64,000 bases of DNA, from NCBI GenBank assembly GCA_016710585.1, contig JADJVN010000003.1, forward strand, positions 62,001 to 126,000, in the 5' to 3' direction. Under the pieces are notes generated by a model, which was not told the DNA's origin, did no database searches, and saw only the letters and a program-made list of their open reading frames with translations. How positions within the stretch are numbered: the first letter of the stretch is position 1; every line of letters starts with the position of its first letter. The stretch is from Saprospiraceae bacterium (GTDB taxonomy: Bacteria > Bacteroidota > Bacteroidia > Chitinophagales > Saprospiraceae). Position numbers and translations under genes: made by a program. Shown here one piece after another: positions 1 to 8,197 of this stretch.

Positions 1-15
1 CAATCAAAAATCGCC

Positions 16-744
16 ATGAAAACTTATGGGCTGATTGGAAGACAGTTGACACACTCTTTTTCACCTCATTATTTTAATTCTTATTTTGCAAAAAATAGAC
101 TTAATGATCACCAATACAATCTCTATCCACTACAAGATATAGAGGAAATTAAGGGACTTTGGTCATCTATTCCAAATCTTGTGGGACTAAATGTGACGAT
201 ACCTTACAAACTTCAGATCATTGATTACCTATGTGACATATCACAGACAGCAAAAGATATTGGTGCTGTCAATGTCATCAAAAAGACCTCCAAAGGCTGG
301 TATGGACATAATACAGATGGGCCAGCCTTCTTGGAAACATTAAAGTCCTTTCTAGGAACTAACTTGATTATTAGTGCAATTGTACTTGGGTCAGGAGGAT
401 CCAGTAAAGCAGTAACATGGGCTTTGAAACAGCTGGATATAGAGTATTTAATAGTGTCAAGATCTGGTACACTTAATTATAATAATTTTGACATAGAATA
501 CTTAAATTCTCACAGATTAATCATCAACACAACACCACTTGGAATGTATCCTAATGTTGAAGAATGCCCAGAAATCCCCTATTTTTTGCTGAATAATAAA
601 TTCTATTTGTATGATTTGATATACAATCCAGAAAAAACGCTATTTTTGAACTATGGATATAAACAAGGTACTCAGACAAAGAATGGCATGGACATGCTCC
701 ATAGACAGGCTGAGCTATCTTGGGAATTTTGGACTCATAAATAA
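16..744 (+). CDS. aroE: Shikimate dehydrogenase
   Basis: NADPH-dependent reduction of 3-dehydroshikimate to shikimate in the cytoplasmic aromatic amino acid pathway. The N-terminal substrate-binding half shows THSFSP at 12-17 and NVTIPYK at 59-65, whose Lys65 is the catalytic lysine of the family. NTDG at 99-102 supplies the partner aspartate (Asp101). The nucleotide-binding half has the glycine-rich GSGGSSKAV at 125-133. At 242 residues it is slightly short for AroE, as is common in Bacteroidota. The ATG at 16 leaves only 15 bases of upstream sequence, so the promoter and any upstream partner are out of view. The next gene follows after 3 bases, suggesting cotranscription. Confidence 0.95.
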   Translation: MKTYGLIGRQLTHSFSPHYFNSYFAKNRLNDHQYNLYPLQDIEEIKGLWSSIPNLVGLNVTIPYKLQIIDYLCDISQTAKDIGAVNVIKKTSKGWYGHNTDGPAFLETLKSFLGTNLIISAIVLGSGGSSKAVTWALKQLDIEYLIVSRSGTLNYNNFDIEYLNSHRLIINTTPLGMYPNVEECPEIPYFLLNNKFYLYDLIYNPEKTLFLNYGYKQGTQTKNGMDMLHRQAELSWEFWTHK

Positions 745-747
745 AAT

Positions 748-1941
748 ATGGAAATCGTAGAGGACCCCAAGATCAATTTTAAAGATACTGAAAAAGCATT
801 TGCACATAAGTCAGATCGCGAATTAAGGCGAACCTATTTTTTGTTTAAGTTGATGAATAATCCAACTTTTGTAAAAGTAGCCAGTTTTCTAGGAAATATT
901 GCCGCCAGAATCCCTTTTCATCTAGGTGATCCTTTAATTAAAGAGACGATCTTTAAGCAATTTTGTGGCGGGACAAGTTTACTTGAATGTCAAAAAATCA
1001 TAAATAAGTTATACTCTCAAAAGGCATTAACCATCCTTGATTATGGCGTTGAAGCCAAGGAATCTGATGAAGATTTTCAAAAAACATTAGAAGAAAATAT
1101 TAAAGCCATAGAGTTTGCTTATAGCAACCCAAATGTTCCAGTTATAAGCACCAAACTTACAGGTTATGTGCCGTTTCATGTTCTTGAAAAAAAACAAGCA
1201 GGACAGGCTTTGAGTGATTTTGATGTGCATGCTTTAGAAAAACTAGAAGAACGCTTTAAGCAATTATGCAATAAAGCTCATGAACTCGGTGTGGGCATAT
1301 TCATCGATGCAGAAGAAAGTTGGATCCAAAAACCTATAGACGAGCTTGTAGAAAAATATATGCCTATATTTAATAAAGAAAAGGCGATACTTTATAATAC
1401 TTATCAGATGTACCGCAAAGGAACCCTTCAATATTTAAAAGAATGTCATGCACAAGCTTCAGAAAAGGGATTTATTCTTGGAGCAAAGATTGTGCGAGGA
1501 GCTTACATGGAAAAAGAAAGAAAGAGAGCAATAGAAAAAAACATAGAAGATCCCATCCAAGAAAACAAAGAAGCCACAGATAATCAATATAATGAAGCAA
1601 TAAAATTCTGTCTTCAAAATATAGATAAAGTCTGTCTTTGTAATGCAAGTCATAACTGGAAGAGTACTGAGCTACAGATTCAATACATGGAGGAATATAA
1701 AATATCCAAAGACAACCCCAATGCTAATTTTTGTCAGCTGATGGGTATGAGTGACAATCTTACTTTTAATCTAGCCAATTCAGGATACATTGTAGCAAAA
1801 TATGTACCTTACGGCCCAGTGAAAGATGTGATTCCATACCTGACCAGAAGAGCTCAAGAGAATTCAAGTATCACGGGAGATATGAGTAGAGAGTTGGGTT
1901 TATTGCACACTGAAATGAAAAGAAGAGGTTTAATTAAATAA
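748..1941 (+). CDS. Proline dehydrogenase (monofunctional)
   Basis: FAD-dependent oxidation of proline to pyrroline-5-carboxylate, the first step of proline catabolism; electrons pass to the quinone pool. The protein of 397 residues lacks the P5C dehydrogenase half of PutA, so it is the separate one-domain type. The TIM-barrel signatures visible are IDAEESW at 186-192, YNTYQMY around 216-222, KIVRGAYMEKE at 247-257 and, near the C terminus, the RRAQENSS segment that contacts substrate in the family. It starts 3 bases after aroE and is followed 19 bases later by an outer membrane protein gene. No P5C dehydrogenase gene lies in this window. Confidence 0.93.
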   Translation: MEIVEDPKINFKDTEKAFAHKSDRELRRTYFLFKLMNNPTFVKVASFLGNIAARIPFHLGDPLIKETIFKQFCGGTSLLECQKIINKLYSQKALTILDYGVEAKESDEDFQKTLEENIKAIEFAYSNPNVPVISTKLTGYVPFHVLEKKQAGQALSDFDVHALEKLEERFKQLCNKAHELGVGIFIDAEESWIQKPIDELVEKYMPIFNKEKAILYNTYQMYRKGTLQYLKECHAQASEKGFILGAKIVRGAYMEKERKRAIEKNIEDPIQENKEATDNQYNEAIKFCLQNIDKVCLCNASHNWKSTELQIQYMEEYKISKDNPNANFCQLMGMSDNLTFNLANSGYIVAKYVPYGPVKDVIPYLTRRAQENSSITGDMSRELGLLHTEMKRRGLIK

Positions 1942-1960
1942 TAAAAACAAATTAGAAATT

Positions 1961-2695
1961 ATGAAAAAAATATTATTTTTTGCTGTTTGTTCGCTAATCG
2001 CTACGATTTCTTATTCTCAAAAAGTATATGCTTGGTGGGATGTGGGAGCAAAGTTGGGATACGGTTTGACTGGAATGCTCAACAATAATTTATTTGATGA
2101 TAGAGATTATGAACATAGATTGACCACAGGATTGTCTTATGGCGCAAAAGCAGGAATGTACTTTGGTTTGTTTAATGGGATAACCGTTGATGCTATGTTT
2201 TCTTCAAATAAACAAAAATTTGATTATAACTTTTCAGATGGTAAAAACTATTTGCACAATGTTAATTGGAAAAATCTTGATATTGCTGTATTATATAGAA
2301 ATCAAAGAGATGGCGTTTATATTGAATTAGGGCCACAGATTTCATTAATACAGAAGGTAACAAATGAAGATTTAAATCCTAACAGCCTTTTTATAAAATC
2401 AAATGTGACTGAATATTATAATAAAAATTACCTTTCAGCAATCTTTGGAGTTGGAGGTTATATATTCAATTCTGGTACATTTACGACTATGCTTGGATTT
2501 AGAGTTGGCTACGGATTTGGTGAAATGGTAAATGATGCAGGAAAAGTATTGCATATTCCTACACCAAATGAAATCGCATATAAAGAAAAACCGACTACTG
2601 CAGCTTTTGCACAGATCGTTCTTGAAGCAAATTTTGCTTTGGGATATTATGGAAGAACTTCTTGCAGTAAGAGAGCTACTTTATTTAGCTTTTAG
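1961..2695 (+). CDS. Small outer membrane beta-barrel protein
   Basis: Predicted exported protein of 244 residues. The first 20 residues form a signal peptide (KK n-region, hydrophobic core, cleavage after ISYSQ or just before it). The mature part is rich in alternating aromatic/glycine stretches such as WWDVGAKLGYG and FGVGGYIFNSG that look like barrel strands, as in the PorT/OmpW-like porin families common in Bacteroidota. No catalytic motif is visible. It follows the proline dehydrogenase gene by 19 bases, but a functional link is not implied. It could be a general 8-stranded outer membrane barrel; no specific ligand can be named. Confidence 0.7.
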   Translation: MKKILFFAVCSLIATISYSQKVYAWWDVGAKLGYGLTGMLNNNLFDDRDYEHRLTTGLSYGAKAGMYFGLFNGITVDAMFSSNKQKFDYNFSDGKNYLHNVNWKNLDIAVLYRNQRDGVYIELGPQISLIQKVTNEDLNPNSLFIKSNVTEYYNKNYLSAIFGVGGYIFNSGTFTTMLGFRVGYGFGEMVNDAGKVLHIPTPNEIAYKEKPTTAAFAQIVLEANFALGYYGRTSCSKRATLFSF

Positions 2696-2761
2696 TTTTT
2701 TATTTTAGAAAATAAATTGACTTCAATAATCTTCGGATTAATATAATAGTCATAACATATA

Positions 2762-4009
2762 ATGAAAGTTTCTATTATCACAATCGGTGATGAAATCCTC
2801 ATTGGCCAAGTAATTGACAGTAACTCTGCAAAAATAGGGCAGATGGTTCAAGATTTGGGCATTAGGATAAATCATAAATGGTCGATTAGCGATAATAGGG
2901 AGGAGATGCTTTATACATTTGATCAAGCGAATCAAAAGTCAGATATCATATTTGTTACAGGAGGATTGGGGCCTACAGAAGATGATATCACTAAAGAAAT
3001 ATTAGCAGAATTTTTTCAGACTAAATTGGTGTTTAGTGATCAAAGTTTTGAACATATAAAAGCTTTATTTTTACCTCGGAACATTAAGATAACTGATAGG
3101 CATCATAGACAATGTATGATCCCAGAAAATGCCCGACTTTTGGACAATCAAATGGGAACGGCACTCGGGCTCCACATAGAAAGCGATGGAAAACATTGGT
3201 TTGCTATGCCAGGAGTGCCTTATGAGATGGAATATATCATGAAGCATGAAGTCATCCCATACCTTCAATCCTTCGAAATCACAAAGGAAAGTTATCACAG
3301 AACTATTCATATTATGGGAGTTTCTGAAACTCAAATCGCTGATCGAATCGCTCCCATCATTGGTAAAAGAAATAATCTAATCCAAATAGCTTATTTGCCT
3401 TCCTTAGGGAATGTAAGATTAAGACTTACTGTTGATGAAAACTTGACAGAGGAAATAAAAAGGGAATTAGAAGATTATATCTTTCAGATCGGTCAAGTTT
3501 ATGGAACAGCTGTAATCGGCTATGATTATACAAGCCTTGAATATGAACTGGGTACAATATTAAAATCAAAAGGCATGATGATCGGTACTGCTGAAAGTTG
3601 TACAGGCGGTTATGTTTCTCATTTATTGACATCGATACCTGGTTCTTCAGCATATTTTAAAGGGGCTATTATTGCTTATACCAACGAGATGAAGATGCAA
3701 TTTTGCAATGTCGCCCTAGAGACGCTAATGAAATTTACAGCTGTAAGTGAAGAGACAGTTATTGAAATGGTAAAAGGCAGCTGTGACAAATTAAAATTGG
3801 ATATAGCTATCGCAGTAAGTGGAATAGCTGGTCCCGATGGAGGAACAGCTGAAGCTCCAGTAGGAACCATTTGGATTGCGGCTGGAAATACTAGCATTGT
3901 TAAGACCAGAAAGCTCCAATTGTCCAAAGACCGGAAGCGAAATATCGAAGCTGCTGCATATTACTCTTTGATCCTTGCATGGGAGTGGATATCAGAACAT
4001 TCATCATAA
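2762..4009 (+). CDS. cinA: CinA family protein (MoCF-like domain plus PncC amidase domain)
   Basis: Two-domain CinA protein of 415 residues. The N-terminal molybdopterin-binding-like COG1058 domain shows GDEILIGQ at 9-16 and GGLGPTEDD at 67-75, and in characterised homologues acts as an ADP-ribose pyrophosphatase. The C-terminal PncC domain begins near residue 270 with TAESCTGG and continues with a GSSAYFKGAIIAY stretch; it deamidates nicotinamide mononucleotide in pyridine nucleotide salvage. Both domains look complete. The gene stands between short intergenic gaps (66 bases before, 50 after), and the next gene has its own promoter-like box, so cinA is probably its own unit. Confidence 0.93.
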   Translation: MKVSIITIGDEILIGQVIDSNSAKIGQMVQDLGIRINHKWSISDNREEMLYTFDQANQKSDIIFVTGGLGPTEDDITKEILAEFFQTKLVFSDQSFEHIKALFLPRNIKITDRHHRQCMIPENARLLDNQMGTALGLHIESDGKHWFAMPGVPYEMEYIMKHEVIPYLQSFEITKESYHRTIHIMGVSETQIADRIAPIIGKRNNLIQIAYLPSLGNVRLRLTVDENLTEEIKRELEDYIFQIGQVYGTAVIGYDYTSLEYELGTILKSKGMMIGTAESCTGGYVSHLLTSIPGSSAYFKGAIIAYTNEMKMQFCNVALETLMKFTAVSEETVIEMVKGSCDKLKLDIAIAVSGIAGPDGGTAEAPVGTIWIAAGNTSIVKTRKLQLSKDRKRNIEAAAYYSLILAWEWISEHSS

Positions 4010-4035
4010 AAGCCACACTTTAATTCCCTTTTCAT

Positions 4036-4043
4036 TACCTTTG
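4036..4043 (+). promoter_or_regulatory. Bacteroidota -7 box (TACCTTTG) for the E2 gene
   Basis: The octamer TACCTTTG matches the TAnnTTTG -7 consensus of the Bacteroidota housekeeping sigma factor exactly and ends 16 bases before the ATG at 4060. No clear TTTG -33 element is seen at the usual spacing. Confidence 0.5.
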
Positions 4044-4059
4044 TAAAAAATTACGATTT

Positions 4060-5361
4060 ATGGCTCAGATAGAGGTAATTGTGCCAAAAATGGGGGAAAG
4101 TATCGTTGAAGCTACGATCCTCAAATGGTTAAAAAAAGAAGGCGATACTGTCGAATTGGACGAAACATTACTTGAAGTTGCTACTGACAAGGTAGATAGT
4201 GAGGTACCTTCAACTGCAAAAGGGACTCTGGTCAGAATTTTAGCACAAGTTAATGAAGTTGTGGCTATTGGTAAGGCAATTGCAATAATAGAGACTGATG
4301 CTAATACTGCAATTTCAAACCCAGAAGTTAAACTAACTGTCGAATCAGCACCAACAATTAGTGTTCAAGAGGCACCAGTTACGACAAATATAGCCAATAC
4401 TAATCAAGATCTATCAACATCTATTTCAGATAAATTTTATTCTCCTTTAGTAAAAAATATTGCCAAGCAAGAAAATATTTCCTTACAAGAATTAGATCAA
4501 ATTCAAGGAACTGGAGCTAATGGTCGACTTACTAAAAGAGATATCGTCTCATACATTGAAAATAGTGAATCCAAAGCACCAATAGTAAATACTATTCCAA
4601 GCCCAGTTACACCACCACCTGTCCAGGCATCTGCAGTGGCATCAATTTCTGGGAAGACAGATATTATTGAGATGGATAGAATGAGAAAATTGATCTCAGA
4701 TCATATGGTGATGAGTAAAAAAGTTTCTCCCCATGTTACCTCCTTTATAGAAATTAATGTAACCAATATTGTGAAATGGAGAGAAAAGGCAAAAGATGTA
4801 TTTCTAAAAAAATACAATCAAAAATTAACTTTCACTCCAATATTTGTTGAAGCCGTTGCAAAAGCGATCAAAGATTTTCCAATGATAAATGTATCTGTGG
4901 ACGGATCAAAAATTATTTTAAAAAAAGATATTAATGTGGGTATGGCGGCAGCTTTGCCTTCAGGAAATCTCATCGTTCCTGTCATTAAAAATGCTGATCG
5001 ACTAAATCTGGTTGGTATCACTTATCAGGTAAATGAATTGGCTGAGCGTGCAAGAATAAATAAATTAAAACCAGAGGAAATACAGGATGGTACCTTCACA
5101 TTAACCAATGTTGGAACTTTTGGAAATATAATGGGGACGCCAATCATCAATCAACCCCAAGTAGCAATATTGGCAACTGGTGTTATTCAGAAAAAACCTA
5201 TCGTGATAGAAGGACCAAGTGGAGATAGCTTAGGGATAGGACAAATGATGTTTTTGTCCTTGTCTTATGATCATCGTGTAGTTGATGGTTCGCTTGGGGG
5301 TTCTTTTTTAAAACGTGTGGGAGATTATTTGGAAAAATTTGATACTAACCAAAATATTTAA
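4060..5361 (+). CDS. 2-oxoacid dehydrogenase complex E2, dihydrolipoamide acyltransferase
   Basis: Core acyltransferase of a 2-oxoacid dehydrogenase complex, moving acyl groups from lipoyl-lysine to CoA. Residues 1-80 are one lipoyl domain with the lipoylated Lys44 in ATDKVDSEVPS. A low-complexity Pro/Ala/Val/Thr linker follows, then a peripheral subunit-binding domain at about 126-165 (SPLVKNIAKQENI and GRLTKRDI). The catalytic domain ends with the SYDHRVVDG motif near residue 401-410 carrying the active-site His and Asp. The substrate (pyruvate, 2-oxoglutarate or branched-chain oxoacid) cannot be settled; one lipoyl domain and the MGESIVEATI start fit a branched-chain-type or generic E2. 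No E1 or E3 gene is adjacent, which is common in this phylum. Confidence 0.92.
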   Translation: MAQIEVIVPKMGESIVEATILKWLKKEGDTVELDETLLEVATDKVDSEVPSTAKGTLVRILAQVNEVVAIGKAIAIIETDANTAISNPEVKLTVESAPTISVQEAPVTTNIANTNQDLSTSISDKFYSPLVKNIAKQENISLQELDQIQGTGANGRLTKRDIVSYIENSESKAPIVNTIPSPVTPPPVQASAVASISGKTDIIEMDRMRKLISDHMVMSKKVSPHVTSFIEINVTNIVKWREKAKDVFLKKYNQKLTFTPIFVEAVAKAIKDFPMINVSVDGSKIILKKDINVGMAAALPSGNLIVPVIKNADRLNLVGITYQVNELAERARINKLKPEEIQDGTFTLTNVGTFGNIMGTPIINQPQVAILATGVIQKKPIVIEGPSGDSLGIGQMMFLSLSYDHRVVDGSLGGSFLKRVGDYLEKFDTNQNI

Positions 5362-5364
5362 TTT

Positions 5365-7542
5365 ATTAAAAAAATAATATTAATCGCATTTTTATTGCAT
5401 AGTTTATTGAGTGAAACTATGTCACAATCCTTAACTCATTTTATTCATGAGGCTGATTTGAATTATGAACTGAAAAATTATTCTGTTGCTGCAGCGAATT
5501 ATAAAAAAGCTTGGCAAAAAGTAATTCAAGACATGGATATTTTAAATAGAGCCGCCAATGCTTTTTATGAAGCAGGACAACAAGTAGATGCTATTCAAGC
5601 ATATGAAATTCTTGCAGAGTCATCGAGTAAATATGAAAAAAACAGTTATAAAAAATTAGCTGAAGCATCGAAAGAAATGGAGAACTTTCGAGATGCTGCA
5701 AGTTATTATAAGCTTTATTATAAAAAATTAAAAACCAAAAATAAAGAACGGTTATTCATCAAAAATGAAATCCTCAGATGCCTTGAAGGTGCACGATTAG
5801 CGAAGCAAGAACCTGTTGCCATTGTCGAATCAATCGGGGCAAACATTAATTCAAATAATGAAGAATATAATATCATCCCAAGTGTCAATTTTGCAGACAA
5901 GTTTTATTTTAGTGCAATTCGTGAAGATAACGAGGGAGGTAGAAGAAATAATAATGGGATTGTTGACTTAAACAGTGGCATACTCAGATCAGATCTCTAT
6001 ATTGCAGAAAAAGAAAATGGGACATGGAGACCACTTAAGAAAATGAATACACTGATCAATGGCACTAAAAATGATATGATTCTAGAGTTCATCAATCATG
6101 GTGAATCAATGGTGTATTTCCAATCTTGGGATGAGAATTATGGTGAAATTAAGATTCATAATTTAAGTTCAGATCCAGACAAATTCATAGATGAAAATTT
6201 ATTTCAAGGATTATTGTTTGGAGAGATTGGGGACAAGTATATGAGTGTATTTCAGGATAGTGTCATTATCTTTAGTAGTAAGAGAATGGGTGGCTATGGC
6301 GGTTATGACTTGTATATATCACTATATAGAGAGGGTCATTGGTTAAGTCCAAAAAATATGGGAAATAAAATCAATACCCCTTTTAATGAGATATCTCCTT
6401 TTATTGCAAAGGATGGACACACAGTATATTTCTCTTCTGATAATTTATCTTCTATTGGAGGCTATGATATATTCCGAACGCAGTTCAAGGCTGAATCTGG
6501 ATTATGGGATAATCCAGAGAACATTGGATTACCAGTCAATTCTGGTGCCAATGATTTTAATTTTAGATTGACCCCCGATGGATTGAGTGGTGTATTTACT
6601 TCAGATCGAAAGAAAGAATCAAAAGGAAATAGAGATATATTTATTGCTTACTTTAAAGAAGAATTGGAAGAGCAATTTTATGCTTCCAGCGGAACGACCT
6701 TGAGTTTTTTATTTCAAGATAAATTAAATTCAAGTCCTAAAGATTTTGTGCCAGTTATAAAGAATGAACCAAAGGAGCTAAGGCAATATAGAGACTATGT
6801 CTTAGAGTCGATCTATTATTCAGATGATAAATTCATTAAAGATCCAAAGACAATAAAAACATTGGAGCAAATTCACAATATGATGAAAATTAATCCAGAG
6901 TTGAGCGTCGAGATATTTGGTCATGCTTATGAGGAGAATTCAGCTCCATTGAATTTATATTATTCCATCAAACGTGCAGAACAAGTCAGTTCACAATTAA
7001 TCGAATCTGGAATATCAAAAGACAAAATTCAAGTATACGGCATAGGCAATTTTTTTCCACTTGCAAAGCCAGAAATAGGAAATGACAAGAATTTGATTTC
7101 AGAGAAATGGAATAAACGAATCGATTGGAATATAATCACTTCAGATACTTCATCTGCGAGAATATCTTATGCCACACCAGTGATCCCAGAGTATCTAAGA
7201 GTTAGTTCAAAAATAAACTTGAAAAAAATATTTTCCGGATTGTGTTATACTATACTCATAGGCGAATCAGAACAAATATTCAATCACGAAATACTAAAAC
7301 AAAAGGATCATCCAACATTTGTTTATTACAATCCTAAACTAAAACGATATCAATATTTCATTGGCATGACTTCTAGTTTTAGAGAAATAGAAAGTATCTT
7401 CACAAGATTAAAAGAGAATTCAAAATTTAAAATTATTCCACTGCACAATGGAACGATGGTAGATAGGATAGATGTCATAAATTACGTAACAAAATATCCA
7501 GATTTGATCCTCTATATTAATTACCACAATAACCAAGAATGA
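5365..7542 (+). CDS. PorE-like TPR / PD40 beta-propeller / OmpA-domain envelope protein with a probable AUU start
   Basis: About 725 residues. N-terminal TPR-like helices (residues about 25-130) are followed by a PD40/WD40-like beta-propeller with repeats such as SSKRMGGYGGYDLY and SSDNLSSIGGYDIF, then an OmpA C-terminal peptidoglycan-binding domain with IFGHAYEENSAP and NLYYSIKRAEQV, and a C-terminal stretch of about 100 residues resembling a SPOR-type fold. The order matches PorE-like proteins of the T9SS/gliding machinery, without an obvious carboxypeptidase-regulatory domain. The start is unusual. No ATG lies before 5419, yet the frame reads KKIILIAFLLHSLLS between the stop of the E2 gene and that ATG, a clear signal sequence. 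ATT at 5365 is the best start; TTG at 5395 would cut the signal in half. Confidence 0.8.
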   Translation: MKKIILIAFLLHSLLSETMSQSLTHFIHEADLNYELKNYSVAAANYKKAWQKVIQDMDILNRAANAFYEAGQQVDAIQAYEILAESSSKYEKNSYKKLAEASKEMENFRDAASYYKLYYKKLKTKNKERLFIKNEILRCLEGARLAKQEPVAIVESIGANINSNNEEYNIIPSVNFADKFYFSAIREDNEGGRRNNNGIVDLNSGILRSDLYIAEKENGTWRPLKKMNTLINGTKNDMILEFINHGESMVYFQSWDENYGEIKIHNLSSDPDKFIDENLFQGLLFGEIGDKYMSVFQDSVIIFSSKRMGGYGGYDLYISLYREGHWLSPKNMGNKINTPFNEISPFIAKDGHTVYFSSDNLSSIGGYDIFRTQFKAESGLWDNPENIGLPVNSGANDFNFRLTPDGLSGVFTSDRKKESKGNRDIFIAYFKEELEEQFYASSGTTLSFLFQDKLNSSPKDFVPVIKNEPKELRQYRDYVLESIYYSDDKFIKDPKTIKTLEQIHNMMKINPELSVEIFGHAYEENSAPLNLYYSIKRAEQVSSQLIESGISKDKIQVYGIGNFFPLAKPEIGNDKNLISEKWNKRIDWNIITSDTSSARISYATPVIPEYLRVSSKINLKKIFSGLCYTILIGESEQIFNHEILKQKDHPTFVYYNPKLKRYQYFIGMTSSFREIESIFTRLKENSKFKIIPLHNGTMVDRIDVINYVTKYPDLILYINYHNNQE

Positions 7543-8093
7543 ACTCAAACTTACAATTCCTACGACAAGGATTAAAAGATATTAAGACTGTAGGTACTTT
7601 TTTGCGTACCGCAAAAAATGTAAGTAAAAGTATGGTAAAGCATGCTGCAGTTTCGCAATGTAATACAATTCTAGAGTTAGGAGCAGGAGATGGTGCCATC
7701 ACAAAATATATTTTGAAAGATTTAAAAGCAGATGCAAAATTGATCATATTTGAAGTGAACCCTATATTTTGTGAAAAATTGAGTAAAATAGAAGATTCAA
7801 GAATTATTCTTATACAAACTTCAGCGGAAGAAATGGTTACTGAGTTAGAAACGCTTGGTATAAAAAAAGTAGATGCTATAATTTCTGCTATTCCATTCGT
7901 CAACCTTCCTGAAAGTCTTACTTTGAAAATAGTCAGTATTTGTAAAGACCTATTAAATCCAAATGCTCGTTTTGTTCAAATTCATTATTCCTTGATTTTA
8001 AAAAAATTATATGCCTCAATATTTGAGAACTTAGAAGTTGATTTTATACCTTGGCATATTCCTCCAGCTTTTTTGTTTATTGGAAAAAAGTAA
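7539..8093 (+). CDS. Class I SAM-dependent methyltransferase (phospholipid / rRNA adenine methyltransferase-like)
   Basis: Cytoplasmic methyltransferase of 184 residues. Motif I, ILELGAGDGAIT at about 44-55, binds S-adenosylmethionine, and the acidic end of the second strand is seen in IIFEVNPIF. The fold and length resemble the group annotated as phospholipid N-methyltransferase or rRNA adenine N6-methyltransferase-like, but no substrate motif is decisive; the ISAIPFVNLP stretch sits where motif IV (NPP/NxP-Y) is expected. The ATG overlaps the end of the preceding OmpA-domain gene by 4 bases, indicating translational coupling. Substrate is unknown. Confidence 0.8.
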   Translation: MNSNLQFLRQGLKDIKTVGTFLRTAKNVSKSMVKHAAVSQCNTILELGAGDGAITKYILKDLKADAKLIIFEVNPIFCEKLSKIEDSRIILIQTSAEEMVTELETLGIKKVDAIISAIPFVNLPESLTLKIVSICKDLLNPNARFVQIHYSLILKKLYASIFENLEVDFIPWHIPPAFLFIGKK

Positions 8094-8197
8094 AGCCTTC
8101 TTTGAATATTAGAATTTATTTTCTTATAGGAAGTAGACAAAAACGTTTTAAAAATTACAAACACAGTATTAATTAAATTACATAAAATTATAAAATA

